Source: Streptomyces sp. TLI_235 (GTDB taxonomy: Bacteria; Actinomycetota; Actinomycetes; Streptomycetales; Streptomycetaceae). From it: a stretch of 64,000 nucleotides of DNA. The DNA is taken from NCBI GenBank assembly GCA_002300355.1, contig NSGV01000003.1:930001-994000 (forward strand), written 5' to 3'. The position numbers and the translations under genes are program-made. Every line of letters starts with the position of its first letter. Position 1 is the first letter of the stretch. Below, piece after piece: positions 7,062 through 15,797 of this stretch. The notes beneath the pieces were generated by a model. The model was not told the origin of the DNA and did not search any database. It saw nothing but the letters and a program-made list of their open reading frames with translations.

Positions 7062-8005
7062 TTATGCGGCCAGGTCCTCCTGATGGCGGCTGGCGCGTGC
7101 TTCGCTGATGATTCGTTCGAACTCCATAGGCGGCAGTCCGCCAGCGGCGCTGTGTCTGCGACGCGTGTTGTAGAAGTCGCTGATCCAGGTGGCGATCTTG
7201 ATTCGGGCCTCGGCTCGGGTGGCGAAGGTGTGCCGGTGGATGTACTCGACCTTGATCAGCGAGTTGAAGCTCTCGGCTGCGGCGTTGTCCAGCGCCGATC
7301 CCACCCGCCCCATGCAACACCACCTCAATCGAGGTGTTGCGACGATCAGTTGAATCCGCCCTCGCTCCCGCGGTCGCTGTGGAAGATCACTCCGTCCACC
7401 GCGCCGCCCCGGGTGGTGGCGGCCATCTTGAGTGATGCCGCGACCAGGCTCGCGTCGTGGCGAGCGCCCATCGCGTAGCCGAGAAGGCGGCGAGAGAACA
7501 GGTCGATGACCGTGGCCAGGTACAACTTCCCCTCCTCGGTGTCGATCTCGGTCATGTCGCCGCACCACAGCAGGTTCGGCGCGACGGCGTCGAAGTGCCG
7601 GCCGACCAGGTCGCGGGCGGCCTTGCGCCTGCCCTGACGGGTCAGCGACCGGCGCCGGGGCGGCTTGCGGCCCTGCAGACCGAGCTCTGCCATGACCTCG
7701 GCGACCGTGTTCACCGAGACCTTCCAGCCCTCGGCCCACAGGTCCAGCGTGATCCTCGGAGAGCCGTAGGTGCCGCCCGACCGGCGGAAGAAGTACGTGA
7801 TCCGCTCGGCCAGCTTCGCCCGCCTGACCTCGCGGTCCGTGGGCCGGCAAGGTCTGCGGCGCCATTTGTAGAACCACGCCTCGGACACGCCGAGCGCGCG
7901 GCAGGAGACGGAGTGCGGGATGCCGTGCTCGGTCCTCTGGTCGCTGATCACCCCGGCGAGTACCGCCGGGTCCGCCTCAGCTACTTCACCCACAGGACCA
8001 TGCAT
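7062..8005 (-). pseudogene. IS3-family transposase OrfB, disrupted
   Basis: The N-terminal HTH_21-like part and integrase core are intact from 8005 (LLWCGDMTEIDTEEGKLYLA, IFHSDRGSE). The frame then enters an unrelated segment of about 45 nt and stops at 7346. The normal C-terminal part resumes in another frame (MGRVGSALDNAAAESFNSLIK through FYNTRRRHSAAGG) and ends at 7062. The expected linker of about 18 residues is missing. The foreign segment (about 7313-7357) contains a gcaacac/gtgttgc hairpin. A full-length OrfAB cannot be made. The last catalytic acidic residue lies downstream of the damage. Confidence 0.85.
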
Positions 8006-8277
8006 CGCTTGAGGACATCACGCTCCATCTCCAACTCCCGGATTCGCTTGGCCTGTTCAGCCTCGCGACGCCGCAGCCGGGCCAGCTCCTCCCGGTCGGA
8101 GGCACCCAGCGTTCCGTCCCCGCCGGCCTTTCGCGCCCGCGACACCCAGGTGGCGAGCGTGGTCTCGTTGATTCCCAGCTCCCTCGCGACCTCCGCGGCC
8201 GGCCTGCCGGTCTCGGACACGATCCGGACAGCCCCCTCACGGAACTCCGCGTCGAACTTCCGCCTCTTCTCCGCCAT
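7981..8277 (-). CDS. IS3-family transposase OrfA
   Basis: The protein has 98 aa from the ATG at 8277. A TTG at 8286 is also open, but MAEKRRKFDAEFR is the usual start. It has a HTH_Tnp_1 domain (FREGAVRIVSETGRPAAEVARELGI) followed by a leucine-zipper-like helix (ELARLRRREAEQAKRIRELEMERDVL). It provides end binding and multimerisation for the OrfAB fusion. It overlaps orfB by 25 nt, typical for -1 frameshifting. It looks intact, while its partner does not. Confidence 0.88.
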   Translation of the reverse strand: MAEKRRKFDAEFREGAVRIVSETGRPAAEVARELGINETTLATWVSRARKAGGDGTLGASDREELARLRRREAEQAKRIRELEMERDVLKRCMVLWVK

Positions 8278-8927
8278 GACTCCCAACTTCCCCTCCAGCC
8301 ACGGCCTCTACGCTACGAGGGGAACCTCAGGACCGAGGCCGGAGTCTGGCTCCGCCTGCATGAGGTACTGCTCACCGAGCTGAGAGTCAACGGTGGCCTG
8401 GACATGGATGATTGCGCGGTCGACGGCTCTCACGTCAGGGCGCTGAAAGGGGGGATCATGTTGGCCCCTCGCCCGTCGACCGCGCACGTCCAGGCTCCAA
8501 GCACCATGTGATCGTCGACCGACACGGCACGCCACTGGCCGTCACACTGACCGGCGGGAATCGCCACGACGTCACCCAGCTCCTGCCGCTGCTGGACGCG
8601 ATTCCACCGGTCCGGGGCCTGCGTGGTCGTCCCCGCCAGCGGCCACGCAGGCTGTTCGCAGACCGCGGCTACGACTACGACAAGTACCGCCGCCTGCTCT
8701 GGAAGCGCGGAATCAAGCCGCTCGTCGCCCGCCGCGGCGTCGCCCACGGCTCCGGCCTGGGCAAGACCCGCTGGGTCGTCGAACGGACCTTCGCCTGGCT
8801 CCACCAGTTCAAGCGACTCCGCATCCGCTACGAGATACGCGCCGACCTCCACCTGGGCCTGCTCCAACTCGCTTGCGGCATCATCTGCCTGCGACGACTC
8901 CGGACCTCATTCTGAAACGATCAGTTA

Positions 8928-10027
8928 CTGGGCGTTTTGCCCTTACGTGGGCCGGTTTATGCCGGTTTTCGAGGCGCCCAGACTGCTCGCTTTCGGTGAC
9001 GCTTGGGGCTCTGGTGACAGGAGTGCCGCCGTTACACGAATGTCCGCCGGAACTGTGTACATCGTCCTGTCTCATCCCAGGAAGCCTGGCTGGACCACAG
9101 TTGTCCCCTGAGTTCCGCTGCCTCTGGGCGGAAGCGAGATTCCGCAGCATGCCGTCATCATGACGGATCGTCGACCGTATCCGAGCGACCTGTCCGACGC
9201 CCGCTGGGCCCTGGTCGAACCCACCCTCACCGCCTGGCGCCGAGCCCGCACCGGACGCGCCCTGGCGTTCGGTCGGCCTCCCGGGCACGAGCTGCGCGAC
9301 CTCCTCGATGCGATCCTCTACGTCGACCGCACCGGCATCCCCTGGCGCTACCTCCCCCACGACTACCCGCCCTGGGAGACGGTCTACGCCTACTTCGCCC
9401 GCTGGCAGAAGGAAGGAGTGTTCGAGCAGCTCAATGGCCTTCTCCGGCGGCTGGTCCGCACCGCCGAGGGCCGCGATCCGGAACCCACTGCGTGCATCAT
9501 CGACTCGCAGAGCATCAAGACCTCCACGAACGTCCCTGTCGCTGGCCAGGGCGCCGATGTCGGGAAGCGGATCGTCGGTAGGAAACGCAACATCGTCACC
9601 GACACGATCGGCCTGCTGCTCGTGGTGCTGGTCACCGCCGCGAGCGTCCAGGACGGCACCGCCGGCCGACAGCTGCTGACCGCCGTCGCGGCCGAGCACC
9701 CCACCGTCCGCAAGGCCTGGGCCGACATGGGCTACAAGAACGCCGTCGTCGAACACGCCGCCACTCTCGGCATCGACCTCGAGATCGTCCGACGCGACCC
9801 CACCACCAGGGGATTCGTCGTCCAGCCCCGCAGATGGATCGTCGAGCGCACCTTCGGCTGGCTCATGAACCCCCGGCGCCTGGCCCGCGACTACGAGGCA
9901 CTCCCGGCCCGCTCGGAAGCCATGGTCCACGTCGCCATGATCGGCCTCATGACCCGCCGCCTCACCGGCGAATCCACCCCAACCTGGCGCGGAACCTGAC
10001 GTCCAAAGTCAGGGACGAAACGCCCAG
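8928..10027 (+). mobile_element. IS5-family insertion sequence IS-A, complete right copy
   Basis: The element is 1100 bp. Its ends ctgggcgttttgccc and gggacgaaacgcccag are imperfect inverted repeats. TTA flanks it at 8925-8927 and 10028-10030, a 3-bp target duplication. It abuts the IS-B end on the left and the IS-C end on the right, separated only by TTA on each side. Confidence 0.9.
9160..9999 (+). CDS. IS5-family transposase of IS-A
   Basis: The protein has 279 aa, starting at the ATG at 9160. The IS5-type N-terminal domain (SDARWALVEPTLTAW; GIPWRYLPHDYPPWETVYAYF) is followed by DDE motifs in IIDSQSIKTS, ADMGYKNAV and IVERTFGWLMNPRRLARDYE. The length is normal for the group and no lesion is visible, so this copy is a candidate active element that could also mobilise its inverted twin at the window start. 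Confidence 0.93.
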   Translation: MTDRRPYPSDLSDARWALVEPTLTAWRRARTGRALAFGRPPGHELRDLLDAILYVDRTGIPWRYLPHDYPPWETVYAYFARWQKEGVFEQLNGLLRRLVRTAEGRDPEPTACIIDSQSIKTSTNVPVAGQGADVGKRIVGRKRNIVTDTIGLLLVVLVTAASVQDGTAGRQLLTAVAAEHPTVRKAWADMGYKNAVVEHAATLGIDLEIVRRDPTTRGFVVQPRRWIVERTFGWLMNPRRLARDYEALPARSEAMVHVAMIGLMTRRLTGESTPTWRGT

Positions 10028-10030
10028 TTA

Positions 10031-11308
10031 GAGGACGTTAAGTCCGTTTCTAGATGATCTGGTGTCGCCCGTTCGTGGGTACGGAGGCATTCGGGCTGAC
10101 TCGCGTGTCGTGTGCATGATGGGGTCGGGGCATGGAACGGATGCCGTACTCAACGGACTTGTCCGACGGGCAGTGGGCCTTGATCGAGCCGCTGGTCACC
10201 ACCTGGAAGCAGGAGCGGGTGTCGCGGTCGGCGACCGGGGACCCGGGCTCCTGCGACCTGCGCGAGGTCGTGAACGCGCTGCTGTACCAGAACCGGACGG
10301 GCTGTCAGTGGAGGCTCCTGCCGCACGACTTACCGGCCTGGTCGGCGGTGTTCTACTACTTCACCCTGTGGCGCCAGGACGGCCTTGACCAGCGGATCCA
10401 GGAAATCCTGCGCTGCCAGGTGCGGGAGCGGGCCCGACGATTAGAGGACCCGTCCCTGGTGATCATCGACACCCAGTCCGTCCGCGTGGCGGCCGGGGTG
10501 CCGAAGGAGACCACGGGACTGGACGCGAACAAGAAGACGCCCGGCAGGAAGCGGGGACTCGCCGTCGACGTGCTGGGCCTGATCATCGGCGTGGTGGTCC
10601 TCGCCGCGAGCGCCCACGACAACGAGGCCGGCATCGCACTGCTGGACCAGGCGGCCGAACGGTGCGGGATGCGCCTGGAGAAGGCCCTGGTCGACCAGGG
10701 CTTCAAGGACGCCGTGATCATCCACGGGGCGGTGAAGGACATCACCGTCGAGGTGGTCCGGCGCAACTCCGACGACGCGGGCAAGGGGTTCGTCCCGCAA
10801 CCGAAGCGGTGGGTGGTCGAGCAGGTCAACGGCACCCTCATGCTCCACCGGCGCCTCGCCCGTGACTACGACCACCGGCCCGACAACGCCGCCTCCCGCG
10901 TCTACTGGGCCTCCACCGCCGGCATGCTCCGCCGCCTCACCACCCCCAGCCCCGCCTGGCGCGACGACGTCGAGCTGGCCGCGTGAACGTCACCGAACTC
11001 CTGCGGCTGCTGCAGGCCGAACACGACGAGACCGCCGCACACGCCGACTACCTGCACGAACAGATCGAGCAACTCACCGGCGCCCTGGCCCAGGCCGAGG
11101 CCCGCCTCGCAGAGATCGTCACCACCGGCAAGGTCATCGACGGCCTCACCCTGCCCGACCACGAACCGGCCCCCGCGGAAACCGCCACGGTCTACCAGCG
11201 CATCGTGACCGCCTTCAACGAGCACCCCAGCCGGGTCTTCCGGGTTCGCGACCTACACGAACTCCTCGGCCTGCCCACCGACGAGCCCTCGATCAACGTC
11301 ACCCGCTC
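10031..11308 (+). mobile_element. IS5-family insertion sequence IS-C, right end lost
   Basis: The left end begins gaggacgttaagtccgttt directly after the TTA that follows IS-A. No inverted partner of that end occurs on the right. The sequence instead changes inside the companion ORF (after the codons for SINVTRS, about 11307) into the phosphatase remnant. This implies a deletion that removed the IS-C right end and the 5' part of the neighbouring gene. Confidence 0.75.
10132..10986 (+). CDS. IS5-family transposase of IS-C
   Basis: The protein has 284 aa from the ATG at 10132. It is related to but distinct from the IS-A transposase. The N-terminal IS5-type domain (SDGQWALIEPLVTTW; GCQWRLLPHDLPAWSAVFYYF) precedes DDE motifs in LVIIDTQSVRV, LVDQGFKDAV and VVEQVNGTLMLHRRLARDYD. 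The E of the last motif is followed by QVNG instead of RTFGW, a divergent form. Its stop overlaps the GTG of the next ORF (GTGA). It looks intact, but the element has lost one end. Confidence 0.9.
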   Translation: MERMPYSTDLSDGQWALIEPLVTTWKQERVSRSATGDPGSCDLREVVNALLYQNRTGCQWRLLPHDLPAWSAVFYYFTLWRQDGLDQRIQEILRCQVRERARRLEDPSLVIIDTQSVRVAAGVPKETTGLDANKKTPGRKRGLAVDVLGLIIGVVVLAASAHDNEAGIALLDQAAERCGMRLEKALVDQGFKDAVIIHGAVKDITVEVVRRNSDDAGKGFVPQPKRWVVEQVNGTLMLHRRLARDYDHRPDNAASRVYWASTAGMLRRLTTPSPAWRDDVELAA

Positions 11309-11375
11309 AGCATGTGGCCCGTCCGGGACGCCGAGGGCACGGTGCGCGCGGTCGCGAACTGGGGATTCGACATGA
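10983..11375 (+). pseudogene. IS-C companion protein, C-terminus lost and replaced
   Basis: The GTG at 10983 overlaps the transposase stop. The N-terminal half is a coiled coil (LLRLLQAEHDETAAHADYL...QLTGALAQAEARLAEI). The second half (TATVYQRIVTAFNEHPSRVFRVRDLHELLGLPTDEPSINVTRS) resembles a winged-helix. Native sequence ends at about 11307 and the rest of the frame is the neighbouring gene read out of register. The role of such companions is unknown to me; regulation of the transposase is a guess. Confidence 0.7.
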
Positions 11376-13125
11376 GCGCCGAGTACTGGGCCCGCCAGCG
11401 CCTGCTCATCCTCAACGAGGCCAGCAGCGGTATCGGTCGGACCCTCGACGTGATCAGCACCGCCCGGGAGCTGGCGACGACCCCGGTCCCGGGCTTCGTC
11501 GACCTCGCCACCGTCGACCTCTTCGACGAGGTGCTGCGCGGAGAGGAACCGCCCGTCCACGCTGCGGTCACCGCCGGCGGCACCATCACGCTCAGCCGCG
11601 CCGCCCAACACAGCGCGAAGGAGGACCCGGACCGGCCTCCCGGACCGGCGACGCCGGTCGGCTACGCCCCCGGCTCCATCGTCGCCCGCTGCATGGCCAC
11701 CGGCAGGTCCACGGTGCAGCTCGCCGCCGAACCCAGCCAGGGCGGCGAATGGGCCTTCGGCCCAGGTCTCGCCGCCGACCCCGCCCACTGGCCGCCCGAC
11801 ACCCCGCTGATCGACCCGTCCATCGCCGCGAAGGGGCTCACCGGCCGGATCACCGTGCCGCTGCTGGCGCGCGGCGCCGTGCTCGGCGTCGTCGCGTTCG
11901 CCCGCCGCGACCGGCCCGAGGCCTTCACCGCCGACCACCTGATCCTGGCCGAGGAACTGGCCGCCAAGGCCGCCGTAGCCATCGACAACGCCCGCCGGTA
12001 CACGCGCGAGCACACGACCGCGCTGACCCTGCAACGCAGCCTGCTGCCGCAGCGGCTGCCGCGCCAGGAGGCGATCGAGGTGGCGTCCGGCGACCTGCCC
12101 GCCGGGGCCGGCGCGGGCATGGGCGGCGACTGGTTCGACGTCATCCCGCTGTCAGGCGCCCGGGTCGCCCTCGTGGTCGGCGATGTCGTCGGTCACGGCC
12201 TGCACGCTTCGGCCAGCATGGGCCGGCTGCGCACGGCGGTCCGCACCCTGGCCGACGTGGACCTGCCGCCGGACGAGCTGCTGACCCACCTGGACGACCT
12301 GGTCCTCCGCCTTCCCGACGACCTCCATCCCGAAAGCCGTTTCGAATCGACCGGCGAGTCCGGGGCCACCTGCCTGTACGCCGTCCACGACCCGGTCTCC
12401 CGCCGCTGCGCCATGGCGAGCGCGGGCCATCCACTGCCGCTGATCATCGCGGCGGACGGCAGCAGGACCTCGCTGTCGGTACAGCCTGGACCGCCGCTCG
12501 GCATCGGTGGGCTGCCGTTCGAAGCGACCGAGGTCGAGGTGCCCGAGGGCAGCCTGCTCGCCCTCTACACCGACGGACTGGTGGAGAGCCGCGAACGCGA
12601 CGCCGAGCAGGGGATCGCCGAACTGCTCCGGGTCCTGAGCCGGCCACCTCGCTGGAGGCCCTCTGCGACACGGCGATCACTGTCCTGCTCCCCGACCACC
12701 GCACCGACGACGCGGCCCTGCTCCTCGCCCGAACCCACGCGCTGACCGCCGACCGCGTCGCCGATTGGAACGTCGAGCCCGACGTCTCACAGGTGCCGCC
12801 CGCCCGGCAGTTCGCCGTCGAGCAACTGGCCACCTGGGGCCTGGAGGAGGAGGCGTTCGTCACCGAGTTGGTCGTCAGCGAGCTGGTAACCAACGCGATC
12901 AAGTATGGCGAGCCACCGATCAGGCTGCGGCTGATCCGTGACACCGCGCTGATCTGCGAGGTCTCCGACGCCAGCAAGACCACCCCGCACCTGCGCCGGG
13001 CCCGCGCCTTCGACGAGGGCGGCCGGGGCCTGATGCTCGTCGCCCAGCTCACCCAGGGCTGGGGCACCCGGCACACCACCAACGGCAAGACGATCTGGTG
13101 CGCGCAGACCATCGAGTCGAGGTAG
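11309..13125 (+). pseudogene. GAF-SpoIIE phosphatase-HATPase regulator, 5'-truncated and frameshifted
   Basis: The remnant begins within a PAS-like end (MWPVRDAEGTVRAVANWGFDMS). A GAF domain follows (about 11400-12000), then a PP2C/SpoIIE phosphatase domain (MGGDWFDVIPL, VVGDVVGHGLHASASMGRLR, LYTDGLVE) to about 12640. There one base is missing and the frame changes. The shifted part is a RsbW-like ATPase domain (FVTELVVSELVTNAIKYG, GGRGLMLVAQL) ending at 13125. Such proteins control anti-sigma/anti-anti-sigma switches in actinomycetes. Loss of the N-terminus at the IS-C junction and the frameshift make it non-functional as written. Confidence 0.85.
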
Positions 13126-13292
13126 CGAGCGTCGTACGGGGGCCACGGTCTCGCGCCGGCTGCGCTCGTCGCCGGCGGCTCCGACGTAAACTCCGCGGCC
13201 GTCTCAGAAAATTCTTCGAGGGGCGGCAACCTTTTCTCCACCGGCGACCACTGGGAGGTGAAACAGCGACCTGACCTACCGGACGGACGAGC

Positions 13293-14261
13293 ATGAGCAC
13301 AACGAAGCACGGCGCTCAGCGGGAGCGGCGCGCGCGAAACCGCGGACGAGCAGTCGGCATTCCGCTGGTGTTGACCGCAGTGGCAGCGGTGGCCTGCCTG
13401 GCCGTCGCGCTGTTCCCCGGGAGCGGCACCGGCCGGCCGGCCGGCGCGGCCGTGGCGGGGGCCCCGGCGGGCGACCCGACGAGTTCCGGCTCCGCTGAGC
13501 CGGCGACCGGCGCGCCGACCGACTCGGCGCAGCCGTCGGTCTCTGCTTCCGTCTCCGCCTCCGCCACCCCGTCCGCTTCGGCCTCGGCCCGGTCCTCCGC
13601 CTCGGCCCCGGGCAGCCCGCGGTCCGCGGCCGCGGCTCCCGCCGCGGGGCGGATCCGCCCCGGTGTCGGCTACCAGGGCGTGGCGACCGCGTACGAGGCC
13701 GCCGACGGCAACGGTGCCTGCCTGTTCGGCCCGTCCGGCGACATGATGATCGCGGCGATGAACCACACCGACTACGAGTCGTCCCGGGCGTGCGGCGCGT
13801 ACGTCCAGGTCCGGGCCGCCAACGGGGCCACGATCACGGTGCGGATCGTCAACGAGTGCCCGCTGCCCTGCGCCCCTGGGCAGCTCGACCTCAGCCAGCA
13901 GGCGTTCGCCAAGCTCGCCGATCTGAAGGTCGGCCGGCTCCCGATCACCTGGAGCCTGCTGAGCCCCGCCGGCGCACCGGCCACGCTCTCCGTCCGGTAC
14001 AAGACCGGGTCCAGCCAGTACTGGTGCGGCATCCAGGTGATCGGGCACCGGAATCCGGTCGCCGCTCTGGAGGTGCGGACCGCGAGCGGCTGGCGGCAGC
14101 TGCCGCGTACCGACTACAACTACTTCCTCGCCGCCGACGGCAACGGCTGCGGCTCCTCGATCAGGATCACGGACATCTACGGCGAGCACCTGACCGTGGA
14201 CGGCCTGGCGGTGAGACCGGATGTCGCCCAACCCACTCGGGTCCAGTTCGCCCGGCACTGA
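13293..14261 (+). CDS. Secreted expansin-like protein
   Basis: The protein has 322 aa. It opens with a short basic N-terminus and one hydrophobic segment (about residues 23-42), which act as a signal or anchor. A low-complexity Ser/Ala/Pro linker (about 45-120) precedes an RlpA/expansin double-psi beta-barrel (GVATAYEAADGNGACLFG...VRIVNECPLPC...LDLSQQAFAKL). The C-terminal domain resembles the beta-sandwich of bacterial expansins (SSQYWCGIQVIGHRNPVAALEVR). Expansins loosen cellulose-hemicellulose contacts without hydrolysis. It stands upstream of the sigma-factor remnant and beside a hemicellulase locus, so a role in plant-wall attack is likely. Confidence 0.8.
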   Translation: MSTTKHGAQRERRARNRGRAVGIPLVLTAVAAVACLAVALFPGSGTGRPAGAAVAGAPAGDPTSSGSAEPATGAPTDSAQPSVSASVSASATPSASASARSSASAPGSPRSAAAAPAAGRIRPGVGYQGVATAYEAADGNGACLFGPSGDMMIAAMNHTDYESSRACGAYVQVRAANGATITVRIVNECPLPCAPGQLDLSQQAFAKLADLKVGRLPITWSLLSPAGAPATLSVRYKTGSSQYWCGIQVIGHRNPVAALEVRTASGWRQLPRTDYNYFLAADGNGCGSSIRITDIYGEHLTVDGLAVRPDVAQPTRVQFARH

Positions 14262-14388
14262 TCGTGGTATCCATCCACCGCCACCGTCACGCCGCCGCAG
14301 GCGGCGACCGTTCGGTCGTGGTGACGGGCGCTGTCGGCCCGGGCCGATTGTCAACGCACACATCGCAGGGAGAGGGCGACCGGGGGAG

Positions 14389-14917
14389 GTGCGCCTCGAG
14401 GACGCGTCCGCGGAGTTCCACGACTTCTTCGAACGTCACCATGCCGAACTGGTCCGACTCGCCTATCTGCTGACCGGCGAGCCGGACGCGGCCGACGACA
14501 TCGCCGCGGACGCCCTGGTGGCGCTGTGGCAGCACTGAGACCGCTTCCGGCGGCCCGCCACCCGCTCGCCCACGCGCGGGGCGTGGTGGCCGACCTGGTG
14601 CGCGAGCGCATCCGCAGCGCCGTCCGCGAGCGGCGCAGGATCGCGCTGTTCTGGTCACGCGCCCCCGGGGCGATCGACCTGCCGGACATGGCCGGCACCT
14701 TGGCCATCCGGGCGGCGCTCGCCCGGCTGCCGTTCCGCAAGCGGGCGTGCGTCGTGCTGCGCCATGCCTTCGACCTGTCGGAGCAAGACACCGCGATGGC
14801 ACTGGGCATATCGGTCGTTACGTGAAGAGCCAGACTTCGAAGGCGGTGGCCGAGTTGGAGCGACTGCTCGGCGTACCGGCGACCGGCGAGCCGGTGTTGG
14901 GAGGGAGGACCCGGTGA
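14389..14917 (+). pseudogene. SigE-type ECF RNA polymerase sigma factor, broken
   Basis: The GTG at 14389 follows a gggggagg ribosome binding site. Region 2 is recognisable (FHDFFERHHAELVRLAYLLTGEPDAADDIAADALVALWQH). A TGA at 14536-14538 then replaces the expected Trp codon and the frame shifts within about 10 nt. Region 4 (ALARLPFRKRACVVLRHAFDLSEQDTAMALGIS) lies in the next frame. A second shift near 14815 leads into SQTSKAVAELERLLGV, ending at 14917. A nonsense change and two indels argue for a real pseudogene more than the single lesions elsewhere. Its stop overlaps the next gene's GTG. Confidence 0.85.
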
Positions 14918-15681
14918 ACGAGGAAATCGGTCGGCAGCTGCGCGAGGCTGCCGAGCACCACCACCCCGACCGGGCCAAGATCGTCGCGCTGTTCGAGCAG
15001 CGCGCGGCCGGCCCGACGCTCCGACACCGCGCGCCCTCGATCGCCCGGTCCGGGCGCAGGGTGGCCCTCGCCGCTCTCGCCACTGCCGGCATCCTGGCCA
15101 CCGGCGGCCTCGCCGTGGCCGGTATCGTCAGCGCCCCGCCACCGGCGCCCGCGGTGACAGCGCCCGCCGACCCGGCCCCCGTCGACAGCCCCACCCCGTC
15201 CGCGCCCTCCACGGCGACCGGTTCGGCGCCGAGCGGCACCGGCGGGTCGCAGCCGAGTCCAAGTCCGTCACTCCCGACCGGGCGGGTCCAGAACGGTCCG
15301 CTGTGGACCGAGGGTTCGGTGGACGGGCACAGCACGGTCTACTGGAGCCAGAGCAACCTCGTCCTCGGGACCTCCCAGCCGCTCACCTCGCTCACGGTGG
15401 AGCTGCGGGTCGCGCAGACCGGCGGGCTGCGCGACCCGGCTTCCTGGCGGACCCTGCCGGCCGACGACTTCACGGTCACCGTCCAGGAGTCCGGTGGCTC
15501 GCTGGTCTATCGCTGGGTCCTCAAGCCGGGCCGTACCGTGCCGGCCGGGCAGCACGAGTTCGCCGCGCAGTTCAACCACTCCACCGGCGTCCGCGCCACG
15601 GCCGGCGACAGCTACCGTGTCGACGCCAAGACCGCCGCCTCCTCCGTCACTCTCCGAGGAGGTTTCGCCCCGGCACACTGA
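14914..15681 (+). CDS. Membrane-anchored protein partnered with the ECF sigma gene
   Basis: The protein has 255 aa. The GTG at 14914 overlaps the sigma gene stop (GTGA) behind a gggagggagg ribosome binding site. Residues 1-45 form a charged cytoplasmic part (NEEIGRQLREAAEHHHPDRAKIVALFEQ). One membrane segment follows (VALAALATAGILATGGLAVAGIV), then a Pro/Ser/Thr linker and an extracellular beta-rich domain (about 130-255, GPLWTEGSVDGHSTVYWSQS). The position and topology suit an anti-sigma-like or sensor protein for the neighbouring sigma factor, but no ZAS zinc motif is present. The external domain could sense or bind wall material; that is inference. Confidence 0.7.
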   Translation: MNEEIGRQLREAAEHHHPDRAKIVALFEQRAAGPTLRHRAPSIARSGRRVALAALATAGILATGGLAVAGIVSAPPPAPAVTAPADPAPVDSPTPSAPSTATGSAPSGTGGSQPSPSPSLPTGRVQNGPLWTEGSVDGHSTVYWSQSNLVLGTSQPLTSLTVELRVAQTGGLRDPASWRTLPADDFTVTVQESGGSLVYRWVLKPGRTVPAGQHEFAAQFNHSTGVRATAGDSYRVDAKTAASSVTLRGGFAPAH

Positions 15682-15723
15682 GGGCTTCACCGCGGCGCGC
15701 CGAGGGTTTCACCGCGGCGCGCC
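15680..15723. repeat. Tandem 22-bp direct repeat
   Basis: Two adjacent 22-bp units (15680-15701 and 15702-15723) differ at a single base. Each contains the palindrome ggcgcgcc. They begin at the stop codon of the membrane protein gene. No function is evident. Confidence 0.8.
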
Positions 15724-15797
15724 AGGCGTTTCCGTCCCTACCCGTCGGGCCGGCGGGCGGCGGGATGGACGGACAGGCCCAAGGGGTCGGGGATGAG

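Larger units (their letters stand above)
7031..8329 (-). mobile_element. IS3-family insertion sequence
   Basis: The element is 1299 bp with TG...CA ends: tgtcaatcccctgggagcgt at 7031, and the complement of tgaggttcccctcgtagcgt at 8329. It is flanked by the 4-bp duplication GGAC at 7027-7030 and 8330-8333. Removing it joins the IS-B codons for LRDWTEAGVW. It encodes orfA and a damaged orfB on the minus strand, in the usual two-frame arrangement. Confidence 0.9.
1828..8915 (+). pseudogene. IS5-family transposase of IS-B, split into three parts
   Basis: The coding pieces are 1828-1991, 6968-7030 and 8334-8915. Joining them with one copy of each target duplication reads ...GVAWRDVPAQVVGCSGVTAWRR (here in two stretches) and continues into LHEVLLTELR, ALKGG and DHVGPSPVDRA. 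The joined length is 809 nt. It becomes 270 codons only after a -1 shift at the aaagggggg run at 8446-8454. Related IS5 elements are known to use programmed frameshifting around an ALKGGDH-type site, so the shift may be natural. The C-terminal part has the DDE-fold signatures ADRGYDYDKY and RWVVERTFAWLHQFKRLR. As it stands the gene cannot make a transposase. Confidence 0.85.
1756..8924 (+). mobile_element. IS5-family insertion sequence IS-B, interrupted by IS21 and IS3 elements
   Basis: The right end is clear (...gaaacgatcag at 8924). The left end near 1756 is inferred from a similar sequence (cgatcgttcgaga). The native element would be under 1 kb. It now holds the IS21 element at 1992-6962 and the IS3 element at 7031-8329. 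Both insertions have exact target duplications, so their order as guests of IS-B is secure. No target duplication of IS-B itself is evident. Confidence 0.75.

Noticed and set aside
11314-13125. One 603-aa gene in a single frame
   Set aside because: Only the last 150 residues are real in this frame; the earlier part is the phosphatase read out of register.
13140-13292. ECF-type promoter (ggcaacc...cgacca) before the expansin gene
   Set aside because: Suggestive spacing, but a single instance cannot establish a promoter, and no second copy was found before the sigma gene.
14526-14825. A separate 99-aa gene
   Set aside because: It is region 4 of the broken sigma factor in a shifted frame.
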